Assembly (NCBI GenBank): GCA_041395565.1
Contig: JAWLAI010000006.1
Coordinates: 248,001 to 312,000, forward strand
From: Pseudomonadota bacterium
GTDB taxonomy: Bacteria > Pseudomonadota > Gammaproteobacteria > UBA9214
Direction: 5' to 3'
DNA length: 64,000 nt
Shown in pieces: positions 8,723 through 17,382 of this stretch. Every line of letters begins with the position of its first letter. Position 1 is the stretch's first letter. The notes beneath the pieces are model-generated. The model was not told the origin of the DNA, ran no database searches, and was given only the letters and a program-made list of their open reading frames with translations. The translations under genes were made by a program, and so were the position numbers.

Positions 8723-9712
8723 CTAGTGGTTGTCGATCGCGACCAGGTAGCGGCCGCGGTGGCTTCCGGACAGGACCCGTTCGAACACGCCGGGCAGTTT
8801 GTCCAGCGTCACCTCGCCCGCGACCATCCTGTCGAGGTGGCGCGGCCTGAGGTCGGTGACCAGCCGCCGCCAGATCCTGCGGCGCCGATCCGGCGGGCAG
8901 TTGGCCGAGGTGATACCCAGCAGGCTCACTCCGCGCAGGATGAACGGCATCACCGTGGTATGGAGCCCGGTGCCGCCGGCCAGCCCGACGCCGGCGATGT
9001 TGCCCCATGGCTTCACGGTGCGCGTCAGCCAGGCAAGCGTGTCGCCGCCGACGTTGTCGATGGCACCGCCCCACAGCGCCCGTTCCAGCGGGGCATCACC
9101 GTGCACCGTTGCTGCGGGATCCAGTACCCGGCTGGCGCCGAGCTGCGCGAGATAACCGTCATGATCCGGCTTGCGGCTCAGGGCAATGACCTCGTAGCCG
9201 GCACCGGCGAGCAGGTCGATGGCCACGCTGCCCACCCCGCCGGTCGCGCCGGTCACCAGCACCGGTCCGTGCGCCGGGGTCTGCCCGTTCTGTTCCATGC
9301 GGTCGATGGCCAGCGCGGCGGTGAAACCGGCAGTGCCCAGCACCATGGCCTCGCGCAGTGACAGGCCGTCCGGCAGCGGCACCACCCAGTCGGCCGGCAC
9401 GCGCACCAGCTCCGCGAAACCGCCGTCGTGACTTTCACCCAGCCCGCAGCCTGTCACCAATACGGGGGCACCGACCGCACAGCGTGCATCTTCCGATTGC
9501 ACCACCACGCCCGCGACGTCGATGCCGCCCACCAGCGGGAAGCGGCGCAGGATCCTGCCGCGACCGGTTGCGGCTAGGGCATCCTTGTAGTTCACGCTGG
9601 AATACTGCGCGCGGATCACCACGCTGCCGGGAGACAACGCCTCCTGCTGCAGTATCTCCAGGCGTGCGTCGCCGTGCTGGTCATGGATGCGGAACGCACG
9701 TACCTGCGTCAT
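8723..9712 (-). CDS. acuI: AcuI/YhdH-type zinc-free quinone oxidoreductase (acrylyl-CoA reductase family)
   Basis: The 329-residue medium-chain dehydrogenase has YSSVNYKDALAATGRG near the N-terminus, the AcuI/YhdH signature. DVAGVV and the Rossmann loop VTGATGGVGSVAIDLLA follow, then NVGGDTLAWL and a C-terminal substrate helix. It lacks the zinc-binding cysteines of alcohol dehydrogenases. AcuI reduces acrylyl-CoA with NADPH, and YhdH has the same fold. The physiological substrate here is inferred. The ATG at 9712 overlaps the stop of the upstream lipoprotein gene. A GTG at 9715 is also possible. Confidence 0.85.
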   Translation of the reverse strand: MTQVRAFRIHDQHGDARLEILQQEALSPGSVVIRAQYSSVNYKDALAATGRGRILRRFPLVGGIDVAGVVVQSEDARCAVGAPVLVTGCGLGESHDGGFAELVRVPADWVVPLPDGLSLREAMVLGTAGFTAALAIDRMEQNGQTPAHGPVLVTGATGGVGSVAIDLLAGAGYEVIALSRKPDHDGYLAQLGASRVLDPAATVHGDAPLERALWGGAIDNVGGDTLAWLTRTVKPWGNIAGVGLAGGTGLHTTVMPFILRGVSLLGITSANCPPDRRRRIWRRLVTDLRPRHLDRMVAGEVTLDKLPGVFERVLSGSHRGRYLVAIDNH

Positions 9713-10188
9713 CACCGCGCACCCTGCTGCTGGACATCCGCCGGCCGCCAGTCCAGTGCGCCGCTGGTCCCGAACGGCAGACGCGCAGCACTGTCGGCCA
9801 GCCCAAGCTCGCCCGTCAGATCGTAGTGCAGCCGGTACGCCCCGCGGTCCGTGCGCAGCGCGTCGGCGGCACCGCCTGCCACCTCGAGCTCGAGTACGGC
9901 CTCGCTGTGCGCGGGCACGATCACTGCCTGGCGGCTGACGCCCCAGGCGAACTCGCGCCCGTCGATGGCGATGCGCCAGGACAGGCCCGCGAGCGGCAGT
10001 TGCACCGCGCCCGGATTCTGGATGCCCAAGGTCAGGCCGTAGCGCGGTTCGCCGTCCTGCGCGGGACGCGGCCGGATGTCCAGCAACGCAACCTCGGCCC
10101 GCGGCTGGTAGCCACCACTACCCGCGCAGGCGACGAGCAGCACGGCCGCGAGCAGCTGCGTTGCGAGCACATACGCGCTCCGGCTCAC
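9712..10188 (-). CDS. LEA-type (water stress/WHy domain) lipoprotein
   Basis: From the GTG at 10188, which overlaps the stop of the hydrolase gene as GTGA, the product is 158 residues. A signal peptide VLATQLLAAVLLVACAG gives a lipobox Cys at 21. The rest is a beta-sandwich-like domain: VALLDIRPRP, LTLGIQNPGAVQLPLAGLSW and VIVPAHSEAVLELEV, as in LEA14/WHy proteins. The much longer open frame upstream is the shadow of the hydrolase gene. Translation is probably coupled to both neighbours. Confidence 0.75.
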   Translation of the reverse strand: MSRSAYVLATQLLAAVLLVACAGSGGYQPRAEVALLDIRPRPAQDGEPRYGLTLGIQNPGAVQLPLAGLSWRIAIDGREFAWGVSRQAVIVPAHSEAVLELEVAGGAADALRTDRGAYRLHYDLTGELGLADSAARLPFGTSGALDWRPADVQQQGAR

Positions 10189-10892
10189 GGCATCTCCTCG
10201 CCCCTGCGCACCGGGCCGTACGGTTCGTGGCGGTGCGCGTCGTGGTAATGCATGCGGTAGCGGGTGAACCGCGCGACGTCGTCGAAGTGCAGGAACGGAT
10301 TGCCCTCGACCTGTTCGGCCATGGTCGTGCTTGCCTGCTCGGCGTAATTGTGGCCCGGGCGGATCACGGTAGCGGCCGGCAAGCGCGCCACCAGGTCGCG
10401 CAACGTGCCGTACATCTGCCCGGGATCGCCGCCGCGCAGGTCGCAGCGGCCGCAACCGAATATGAACAGCGTATCGCCGGTGATCAGGTCGTTGCCCAGG
10501 CGGTAGCAGGCCGAACCCGGCGTATGTCCCGGGGTATGCAACACCCGGATCTCCGTAGCGCCCACGGCGATGGCATCGCCGCCGTGATGCAGCGTGGGCA
10601 GATCCAGCCCCTCACCCCAGAACTGCGCCTCGGCCTTGAGCAAATGCAGCTGCGCATCGCTGTGCGCCAGCACCTGGCCGATACCGTTGATGTGATCGTG
10701 GTGACTGTGCGTGAGCAGGATATCGGTGATGCGCACGCCCAGACGCTGCGCCAGCGCCAGCACCGCGGGCACGTCCCAGGCCGGATCGACCACGGCCGCG
10801 CGATCGGTGGCATGGTCATGGATCAGATAGACGAAGTTTTCCATCGGCCCCAGCTCCAGGGCATGGATCGAAAACGGTTCGCGCTCCATCAT
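10185..10892 (-). CDS. Metallo-beta-lactamase fold hydrolase, glyoxalase II-like
   Basis: The 235-residue protein carries the HxHxDH metal motif as THSHHDH at 61-67. Further ligands are likely in HTPGHTPGS, ITGDTLF and RPGHNYAE, all typical of hydroxyacylglutathione hydrolase and persulfide-dioxygenase relatives. The FGCGRCD segment after GDTLF is as in glyoxalase II. The substrate (S-lactoylglutathione or another thioester) is inferred. It heads a three-gene run with the LEA lipoprotein and AcuI-like genes through 4-base overlaps. Confidence 0.85.
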   Translation of the reverse strand: MMEREPFSIHALELGPMENFVYLIHDHATDRAAVVDPAWDVPAVLALAQRLGVRITDILLTHSHHDHINGIGQVLAHSDAQLHLLKAEAQFWGEGLDLPTLHHGGDAIAVGATEIRVLHTPGHTPGSACYRLGNDLITGDTLFIFGCGRCDLRGGDPGQMYGTLRDLVARLPAATVIRPGHNYAEQASTTMAEQVEGNPFLHFDDVARFTRYRMHYHDAHRHEPYGPVRRGEEMP

Positions 10893-10998
10893 GTCGACAC
10901 CTCCCGCGTTGGCCAGCTGCGCCCATTATGCGTGATCCGGCCGCGCCCCGACAGGCGCGCGGCCCCGGGTTATGCCGGGCGCGGACGACCGGTAGAAT

Positions 10999-11640
10999 AT
11001 GCCCGCACCAGCGTCAGCCGCAGGAATTTCCCCAGTGCCAAACGACAGCGTGACCGCCTACAAGCTGCTGCTTTATCCGCACGCCCCGGACAGCGCGCCG
11101 GTCGCCACCGCCACCCTGGCCGCGGCGTTGCAGGCAATCGGCTTCATTGCCGGTGCCGTCGCCGTCCCGGATGGCGTGTTCTATCCCGCCGGCGAACGGT
11201 TTCTGCAGCTGCTGGTCTTTCTCGGCTGCTCCCCGGCCATCGAGCTGGAGCCGCCGGCCGATCCCGCAGCGCTCGCCGCCGCGCGCGCCAGCGGCGCCTT
11301 CTGTCACGTCTATCTGACCGCCGCGACAACGCTGCAGTTTCGTGCCGACCGGCGCGCGCCGGCCCCGCGATGCCCGGCCTGCCGACAACCGGAAGCAGAC
11401 TGGCGGGCCCTCGTCGAGCGCTGGCGGCACGATCCCGCAGCCAGCGCATGGACCTGCCGGTCATGCCGGCACCGAGGCCGGCTCAGCGATCTGCACTTTC
11501 GCAAAACCGCGGCGTTTTCACGTACCTGGGTAGAGGTGCGCGGCATCCACCCGGCCGAGGCCGTCCCGACCGGCGACCTGCTCGCTTGCCTGCAGGATTG
11601 TGGCGGGGGTCACTGGCAGTACGGCTACCTGCAGGAATGA
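10999..11640 (+). CDS. Unknown protein with two CxxC pairs (zinc-ribbon-like)
   Basis: The 213-residue protein is not recognised. It has an alpha/beta N-terminal part (YKLLLYPHAPDSAPVATATL), then CPAC at 125-128 and CRSC at 153-156. The two CxxC knuckles are spaced as in a zinc ribbon. The C-terminal part ends DCGGGHWQYGYLQE. The start is uncertain: the ATG at 10999 lacks a clear ribosome binding site, and a GTG at 11035 is plausible. It is divergent from the hydrolase gene. Confidence 0.65.
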   Translation: MPAPASAAGISPVPNDSVTAYKLLLYPHAPDSAPVATATLAAALQAIGFIAGAVAVPDGVFYPAGERFLQLLVFLGCSPAIELEPPADPAALAAARASGAFCHVYLTAATTLQFRADRRAPAPRCPACRQPEADWRALVERWRHDPAASAWTCRSCRHRGRLSDLHFRKTAAFSRTWVEVRGIHPAEAVPTGDLLACLQDCGGGHWQYGYLQE

Positions 11641-11710
11641 AACCCTGCCAGGTGCTGCCATCTGTGCCACAATAGCACCGCAGCACCCGCACGCCACCGG
11701 AACAGTCACC

Positions 11711-12001
11711 ATGACAGATCGGGAACCCAGCAAGGAAGAACGCATTCTGCGCGTCATGAAACGCGTGCTGACGGATGTCGCCAAGGACACCTACACCAAA
11801 CCGGGTTACCGCCACCCGCTCTCCGAGCAGACGATAGACGGCATCCGCCAGTGCCTCGCCCTGATCACGGCGCGTGAAGGCGAACTCCAGGCCGAGGCCG
11901 GACGCAGCAGCAAGCTGCGCCCGCGCTTCATCGACGAACCCCAGACCTCGGTCGTGGTTCCGCTCAAGATGCCCGAACCGAAGCCGGAGGATTCCGAGTA
12001 A
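11711..12001 (+). CDS. Small acidic cytoplasmic protein of unknown function
   Basis: The 96-residue product begins MTDREPSKEERILRVMKRVLTDVAKDT and ends in a proline/glutamate-rich tail PKPEDSE. No signal peptide or membrane helix is visible. I do not recognise the family. It follows the zinc-ribbon-like gene by 70 bases on the same strand and may be co-transcribed. A longer frame from 11600 overlaps that gene and is unlikely. Confidence 0.65.
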   Translation: MTDREPSKEERILRVMKRVLTDVAKDTYTKPGYRHPLSEQTIDGIRQCLALITAREGELQAEAGRSSKLRPRFIDEPQTSVVVPLKMPEPKPEDSE

Positions 12002-12499
12002 CGCGCAGGCAGGCGCGCCATCCCCACCCCGCCGCCCGGCTGGCGGCACCCTCCCGCCATTCTTTTGGCTTCAAAATCAACATCTAATGATAAATCCACG
12101 GCTGCCGATATGCCGTGAATGCATGCCGCTCGCAAGGCAATGCCGGGGCAGATCCGCAATCTGATTATTTTTCAGCATGTTAACCAGAACTCACGGGCAG
12201 GGAACGCCGCGACGGGGATCAGGAAGACGGTGGTTGGTACGCGCTGATTTGATGCAACCGGGAGCATCAACGATGAAACACCGCAGCACACGAGTCCGAA
12301 TGCTGCCCGCCGCCAGTGAGCGTCCGCTGCCCCTGGAGTCTGCCCGTTCGAGCGCGGGCATACGCCGGCTGCCGGACTGCCCGCTCCCCGGCCCGGCCTC
12401 ACCCGCCCGTAACGCGGGCGCCCCGCGTGCTCGCCGAGTCAGCGCACCTGCGGCAGACATGTGCGACAACAACGGCCAGGTCACCGGATCGTGCTAACC
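12002..12499 (+). other. Gap before the yfiR-like gene, with a weak sigma-28-like site
   Basis: The 498 bases hold no convincing gene. A GCCGATAT box at 12104-12111 is preceded after 15 bases by TAAT (12085-12088), resembling the sigma-28 sites elsewhere in the window. It lies 390 bases from the next firm gene. An ATG at 12273 with GGGAG upstream opens a 74-codon proline/arginine-rich frame ending at 12497. Its composition does not look like a protein, and it is left unannotated. Confidence 0.4.
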
Positions 12500-13096
12500 A
12501 TGTCATGCGTGTGCAGTATCCCGTTGCAGCCACGGCCCGCGCCCGCCGGAGCGGCGCAGTCCGCCCGGCGCGTCAGCGCGTTGCTGCTATGCCTCCTGTT
12601 GTACGGGCTACCGGCCGGCAGCCCGGCAGAGGAAACGCTGGCCAGCGATTACCGGGTCAAGGCGGCCTTCCTGTACAACTTCGCGCGCTTCACCACCTGG
12701 CCCGAGTTGCCGGCCGGGCATTTCACCCTGTGCCTGCTCGGCCAGGATCCGCTGGCAGAGCATACCGGGATCCTGCAGGACAAGATCGTGCATGGCAGAC
12801 CGCTGCGAATCGTGCAGCTCGACGCTACGGCACATGCCGGTGGCTGCCAGTTGCTGTACGTCGGCAGGTCCCAGGCGCACCGCCTGCACCAGATCCTGCG
12901 GACAGTGCAGGGCAAACCCGTGCTGACCGTCAGCGATGTCGCCCGCTTCACCGCCAGCGGCGGCATGATCGGCTTCCTGACACTCGACAGCAAGATCCGC
13001 TTCGAGATCAACGTCGCCGCCGCCACACGCGCCGACCTGGCGATCAGCTCCAAGCTGCTGACGCTGGCCGCATCCACGCAACCGGACCGGAAATAG
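12500..13096 (+). CDS. YfiR-like periplasmic regulator (DUF4154)
   Basis: YfiR proteins sit in the periplasm and restrain the partner diguanylate cyclase YfiN. The 198-residue precursor has a signal peptide (RVSALLLCLLLYGLPAGSPA). The family core follows: DYRVKAAFLYNFARFTTWP, then LCLLGQDPLAEHTGILQDK, LLYVGRSQAHRL and GGMIGFLTLDSKIRFEIN. The two cysteines in TLCLLG and GGCQLL could form the family's redox disulfide. The next gene starts 5 bases downstream and encodes a YfiN-like membrane cyclase. Confidence 0.88.
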   Translation: MSCVCSIPLQPRPAPAGAAQSARRVSALLLCLLLYGLPAGSPAEETLASDYRVKAAFLYNFARFTTWPELPAGHFTLCLLGQDPLAEHTGILQDKIVHGRPLRIVQLDATAHAGGCQLLYVGRSQAHRLHQILRTVQGKPVLTVSDVARFTASGGMIGFLTLDSKIRFEINVAAATRADLAISSKLLTLAASTQPDRK

Positions 13097-13101
13097 CGGC
13101 G

Positions 13102-15252
13102 ATGCGCATCCTGCAGAACATCTCGATACGCCGCAAGCTGACGTTGATCATCATGATGATCAGCACCGTCACGCTGATGATCGCGAGCTTCGCCTTCCTC
13201 ACCAGCGACCGGCTCTACTCCCAGAAGAACGTTGGCGACATGCTTGGCGTCATGGCCGACATGATCGCGGCGAACAGCGCGGCGGCGCTCCTGTTCGGCG
13301 ACCCGGTCGCAGCGTCTGAAACGCTCGGCTTCCTGGAAATGCAGGGCAACATACAAGCCGGGGTGATCTACGACGTCGACAACGAAATCTTCGCCATGTA
13401 TAGCAAGAGCGGTGTGGACTTGAAGCTGCCGGAACCCGACGCGCATGGCAAGAATGTTCTGTTCCGGGGCGATTACGTGGAACTGTTCTCCGACATCGTC
13501 TACCAGGGCGAGAAGATCGGCCTGGTCTACCTACGCTCGGACATGCGCACCATCCACGACCGCCTGGCATGGTTCCTCGGCATCCTCGCCGGCGTATTGC
13601 TGGTATCGCTGCTCGTAGCCTACTCGCTCAGTGCCCAGATGCAGCACATCATCACGGCACCCCTGTTCCGGCTGTCGGCGACCGCACGGCGCATCAGTAC
13701 GGAAAAGAACTATTCCCTGCGCGCCGGCAGCGCCAACCGGGACGAACTGGGCACGCTGATTGACGATTTCAACACCATGCTCGACGAGATCGAGGACCGC
13801 GACGAAAAACTCAAGCTGCACCAGGAAGAACTCGAGGCCAGGGTCGCGCAGCGCACCCGCGAGCTGGAACGCGCGAATCTGGAACTGGCAAATTCCAAGG
13901 AACAGGCCGAATCGGTCGCCAAGCGCATGCAGTTTCACGCCCACCACGACGCCCTGACCGGCCTCCCCAACCGCGTCCTGCTCAACGACCGCATCAAGAC
14001 GGAGCTCGCGCACGCACGACGCGAACAATCCATCCTCGCGCTCTTGTTCCTCGATCTCGACCGTTTCAAGATCATCAACGATTCACTGGGGCATGCCACG
14101 GGTGACCAGCTGCTGCGCATCATATCGCGCCGGATCAAGGACTGCGTGCGCGAGGGCGACACGGTGGCGCGCCTCGGCGGCGACGAATTCATGGTGCTGC
14201 TGCCACGGATCGCCAGCGCCGCCGACGCCGGCCGTATCGGCAACAAGATCATCGAATCCCTGACCGAACCGGTAGCCTGCAACGGCCACGACCTGCACAT
14301 CACCACCAGTGTCGGCATCAGTGTCTACCCCTTCGACGGCACCGATGCCGAGACCCTGGTGCGGAATGCGGACATCAGCATGTACCGCGCCAAGGAGCTG
14401 GGGCGCAACAAAGCGGTCTACTACACCGCGGAGCTCAATGCCGGCTCGCGCAAGCAGCTCGCACTCGAGACCAGCCTGCGCAAGGCGCTGGAACGGGATG
14501 AGCTGAAGCTCTACTACCAGCCCAAGGTCGATATCGTCCGTGGCACCATCGTCGGCGTGGAGGCACTGCTGCGCTGGCAGCGACCGGGCATGGGCTATAT
14601 CAGCCCGCAGGACTTCATTCCGATCGCCGAGGAATCCGGGATGATCATGCCGATCGGCGAGTGGGTGCTGCGTACGGCATTCCGCCAACTCGGCGAATGG
14701 CACGGAGCCGGATATCCGGATCTGACCATGTCGGTGAACCTGTCATCCGTCCAACTCTCCCGCACGGGATTCGAGAAGATCCTGGCGAGCGCGCTGCGGG
14801 AATCCGGCATCAACCCGGCGCTGGCGGAACTGGAAGTGACCGAGAACGTGGCCTTGAAGAACATGGAAACCGCCACTGCAACACTCGAAAAACTCAAGCA
14901 AACGGGAATCACCATCGCCATGGACGATTTCGGGACGGGCTACTCCTCGCTGAGTTACCTGCGGCGACTGCCCATCGATACCGTCAAGATCGACCAGTCT
15001 TTCGTGCGCGAGATACCGGATAACAAGGAAGACGTGCTGATCGCCCAGGCGATAATCGCCATGGCCAACAGCCTCAACATGTCACTGGTGGTGGAGGGCG
15101 TGGAAAACCAGCGCCAGCTCAATTTCTTCCGGCAGCAGGGCTGCCGGATCGTGCAGGGCTATCTGTTCAGCAAGCCGGTGGAGGCTGCCGCCATCCTCGA
15201 CATGCTGCGGGCCGACACGCTGCCTGGCGCCGTCAACCTCGCCAGATCGTGA
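13102..15252 (+). CDS. YfiN-like CHASE8-HAMP-GGDEF-EAL c-di-GMP synthase/phosphodiesterase
   Basis: The 716-residue membrane protein has TM1 at about 13-33, a periplasmic CHASE8-like domain and TM2 at about 155-175. A HAMP segment and a coiled coil (235-275) follow. The GGDEF domain has an intact ARLGGDEF at 357-363 and an inhibitory RxxD site (R350-D353). The EAL domain carries VEALLRW at 486-492, then DDFGTGYSSL. Both catalytic motifs look active, unlike classical YfiN, which lacks EAL. A longer frame from 12316 is the shadow of yfiR. The YfiR-like partner is directly upstream. Confidence 0.92.
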   Translation: MRILQNISIRRKLTLIIMMISTVTLMIASFAFLTSDRLYSQKNVGDMLGVMADMIAANSAAALLFGDPVAASETLGFLEMQGNIQAGVIYDVDNEIFAMYSKSGVDLKLPEPDAHGKNVLFRGDYVELFSDIVYQGEKIGLVYLRSDMRTIHDRLAWFLGILAGVLLVSLLVAYSLSAQMQHIITAPLFRLSATARRISTEKNYSLRAGSANRDELGTLIDDFNTMLDEIEDRDEKLKLHQEELEARVAQRTRELERANLELANSKEQAESVAKRMQFHAHHDALTGLPNRVLLNDRIKTELAHARREQSILALLFLDLDRFKIINDSLGHATGDQLLRIISRRIKDCVREGDTVARLGGDEFMVLLPRIASAADAGRIGNKIIESLTEPVACNGHDLHITTSVGISVYPFDGTDAETLVRNADISMYRAKELGRNKAVYYTAELNAGSRKQLALETSLRKALERDELKLYYQPKVDIVRGTIVGVEALLRWQRPGMGYISPQDFIPIAEESGMIMPIGEWVLRTAFRQLGEWHGAGYPDLTMSVNLSSVQLSRTGFEKILASALRESGINPALAELEVTENVALKNMETATATLEKLKQTGITIAMDDFGTGYSSLSYLRRLPIDTVKIDQSFVREIPDNKEDVLIAQAIIAMANSLNMSLVVEGVENQRQLNFFRQQGCRIVQGYLFSKPVEAAAILDMLRADTLPGAVNLARS

Positions 15253-15263
15253 CACCGGCGCGC

Positions 15264-15545
15264 TCAGCGCTGTTGCAATCCGTTGCCGGAGACGTAGCCG
15301 CTGTCAGCGTAGGGCGACGGCTGCGGCTGCATGAGCGGGCCCGCGTACCATCCGCGCGGCAGCGCGCTGTACTGGTAATTCCGGTAGATGTCCGGCGCAA
15401 AACCGATCGCGGGCATGCGGGAGAAGTCGTACCCTCCACGCCGCTCCTGGTTCTTAAGAAAACAGAAGGCCTGCGCCGCGTCCGCCCCCAGCAATGCTGT
15501 GATCAGGAAGACGGCGGGCATCAGCTGCATGAGCCTGGTTGTCAT
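15264..15545 (-). CDS. Small secreted protein of unknown function
   Basis: The 93-residue product starts MTTRLMQLMPAVFLITALLGADAAQA, a clear signal peptide with AQA cleavage site. The mature part is about 67 residues, rich in Tyr, Pro and Gly (YDFSRMPAIGFAPDIYRNYQ). One cysteine lies just after the cleavage site. It lies convergent to the c-di-GMP enzyme. The function is unknown. Confidence 0.65.
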   Translation of the reverse strand: MTTRLMQLMPAVFLITALLGADAAQAFCFLKNQERRGGYDFSRMPAIGFAPDIYRNYQYSALPRGWYAGPLMQPQPSPYADSGYVSGNGLQQR

Positions 15546-15565
15546 GGCACACCCCCTTGTTGTTA

Positions 15566-15919
15566 TTAAAGGAGTTGGTATGGCGTTTCGTCCGTCAGAT
15601 TCAGGACCCGGGAGACGATATCCATCGCCTCGCCAATGAACATGTCCAGACTGATCCACTGTGCCGAACTGCCGATGACCTCGGCACCATCACGCATAAT
15701 CAGCCGCATCGACAGCTCCCGGCTGCCCGGCGACTGGGGACGTTCGGCCGTGATGTACATGCCCGGCTCCGGATCCTGCCCCTGGAGCACCGCCATGATA
15801 TATTGGTAGTCGATACCATCGGCGCTTTCAATATCACCGAGCACGGTGAGCGTGAACTCGCCGTAACGGTAGCGGCGGCGGGGGATGGCCGTCCTGATGA
15901 CCGGCTTGTGCTCCATCAT
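15566..15919 (-). CDS. Hypothetical cytoplasmic protein
   Basis: A 117-residue soluble protein starts MMEHKPVIRTAIPRRRYRYGEF and continues with a beta-rich pattern (TLTVLGDIESADGIDYQYIMAVL). It ends NLTDETPYQLL. There is no signal peptide and no recognised motif. It lies 20 bases upstream of the small secreted-protein gene on the same strand, so they may form a two-gene unit. Confidence 0.6.
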   Translation of the reverse strand: MMEHKPVIRTAIPRRRYRYGEFTLTVLGDIESADGIDYQYIMAVLQGQDPEPGMYITAERPQSPGSRELSMRLIMRDGAEVIGSSAQWISLDMFIGEAMDIVSRVLNLTDETPYQLL

Positions 15920-16058
15920 GTCGACATATCCTGCTGCATTCCCGGTTCATGATCACCCATCGCCCCCGCGACTTCAATCTCCCGCTTGCAAGCGACTGAA
16001 AATCGGGCTAAAACCTGGTTTGGTCCTGCCATCGCCGCAGCAACCCGGGAGCATTGCC

Positions 16059-16472
16059 ATGCCGGAACAGATCTGCCCCTTCAGCGCCACGCTCGCCCGG
16101 GATGCCTTCGGCTGTCGCCATGCCGAATCCGTGATACGGCGTGGAGGCACGGAATTCGCCTGCATAGACGCGAACGCGCATGCGCGCTGCCGGCAGCTGT
16201 TCGGGCTGCTGAAGAACGTCGCGCTCACCGCGTTCGATGTCGAGGACGACCTGAACCAGATGCCGCACAGCGTACTGGTGAAGACCCAGTTCGGCGGACT
16301 GCTCGGGCTAGCGCGCGTCACGCCGGGGCAGGTTGCCGATCCCGTCCGCATCGATGATATCGACGCCCTGCTGGCAGCGGCGCTCTCCCACTTCGGCGCG
16401 CTCAAGGACATTCCCGTCGAGCAGTTCGCTGCGGACATGACTGGCTACGCGCTCGCGCGCCGCCGGCGCTGA
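16059..16472 (+). CDS. Hypothetical cysteine-containing protein
   Basis: The 137-residue protein begins MPEQICPFSATLARDAFGCRHAESVIRRGG, with CPF and GCRHA cysteines near the N-terminus and DANAHARCRQLFGLLKNVAL after. The pattern suggests a small metal- or redox-active protein, but no family was recognised. The ATG at 16059 follows a GGGAG ribosome binding site. The gene stands alone before the MSHA locus. Confidence 0.65.
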   Translation: MPEQICPFSATLARDAFGCRHAESVIRRGGTEFACIDANAHARCRQLFGLLKNVALTAFDVEDDLNQMPHSVLVKTQFGGLLGLARVTPGQVADPVRIDDIDALLAAALSHFGALKDIPVEQFAADMTGYALARRRR

Positions 16473-16632
16473 CGCCACGCTCCACGGCGCCAAGATCGTT
16501 GCCGGCGCTTGCGCCCGCCGGTCATCCGGGCGTCATTTTTTCGCCATCCTCACTGCCGGTTCGATGTCGCATCCTGCCGCATAGCGTGCCGCACGAATGA
16601 TTTTATTGTTATATTTCATATAGATAAAAATA

Positions 16633-16648
16633 TGGCAGGATTTTTGCT
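16633..16648 (+). promoter_or_regulatory. Sigma-54 promoter of the MSHA pilus locus
   Basis: TGGCAGGATTTTTGCT matches the RpoN consensus TGGCACGRNNNTTGCW at 15 of 16 defined or degenerate positions. The GG (16634-16635) and GC (16646-16647) dinucleotides are ten bases apart as required. It sits in an AT-rich stretch of the 307-base gap 16473-16779. The expected start site is near 16659, leaving a leader of about 120 bases before the first pilus gene. No activator site was identified. Confidence 0.75.
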
Positions 16649-16779
16649 TATGTTTTGACAGGACGCTGTAAAGACATGTCAGAACAGGCACTTCCGCTTA
16701 CCGCCAGCGACCGAGCCGGCGGCGGGTGACCTGGCGACAGGGTGATCAACCAGGCAGGGAGAGCCAGCACGGGCGCACC

Positions 16780-17382
16780 ATGTATCAGCAGATCAACATG
16801 TATCAGCCGGTCTTCCGGCGGCAACGCAAGATCTTTTCGGCGGCCACGCTGCTGAAGATCGTGGCGCTGGCATTGCTGCTGCTGCTGGCGGTCTACGTGC
16901 AGGCAGGCTGGACCCTGCACGGCCTGCAGACCACTGCCGCCGGCCTGACACTGAACTACCGCCAGCTCGACGCCAGGCTTGCCGCACTCACGGCGGACAA
17001 CGCCGCCGCCATACCGCATACCGCCGCCGACGAGATCCAGCAGCTGCAGGCGCAGGTCAGTGCGCGCACCTCGGTACTGGAGCGGATCGACCGGCTCGCG
17101 CTGGCGCGAGCCGAGGGCTTCGGCGAGATCTTCGAGGGTCTCGCGGCGCAGGCCGTGCCAGGGCTGTGGCTCACCGGCATACGGGTGGACCAGAACGGCG
17201 AAACCGAGATTCGCGGCACCACGCTGGACCCGCAACTGGTACCCCGTTACCTGCGGCTGCTGCACGACCAGCCACGGCTCGCGGCGCTGCACAACGGCAG
17301 CGTCAACCTGGTACGGCACGCGCCAGCGGCAGCAGAGATTGATTTCATCCTCAGCAGCAGCAACCAGGGAGAACTGCCGTGA
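16780..17382 (+). CDS. PilN-like MSHA assembly protein (MshI2)
   Basis: This bitopic inner-membrane protein belongs to the pilus alignment subcomplex. The 200-residue product starts MYQQINMYQPVFRRQRKIFSA, the motif by which PilN/MshI2 tails bind the PilM-like partner. A membrane helix at about 23-43, a coiled-coil-like region and a PilN-type ferredoxin-like domain (GLWLTGIRVDQNGETEIRG) follow. It overlaps the next gene by 4 bases. Its PilM-like partner is at the far end of the locus, at 28480-29412. Confidence 0.85.
   Translation: MYQQINMYQPVFRRQRKIFSAATLLKIVALALLLLLAVYVQAGWTLHGLQTTAAGLTLNYRQLDARLAALTADNAAAIPHTAADEIQQLQAQVSARTSVLERIDRLALARAEGFGEIFEGLAAQAVPGLWLTGIRVDQNGETEIRGTTLDPQLVPRYLRLLHDQPRLAALHNGSVNLVRHAPAAAEIDFILSSSNQGELP

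Noticed and set aside
10161..11675. A 504-codon plus-strand frame
   Set aside because: It spans the reverse of the metallo-hydrolase gene and another frame of the zinc-ribbon-like gene. The composition is not that of a protein.
12273..12497. A 74-codon frame with a possible ribosome binding site before yfiR
   Set aside because: Proline/arginine-rich composition with no domain, no signal peptide and no recognised relative. Left as a low-probability frame in the gap.
12316..13101. N-terminal extension of the GGDEF-EAL frame by 262 codons
   Set aside because: It covers the yfiR gene in another frame. The ATG at 13102 lies 5 bases after the yfiR stop and starts at a proper membrane helix.
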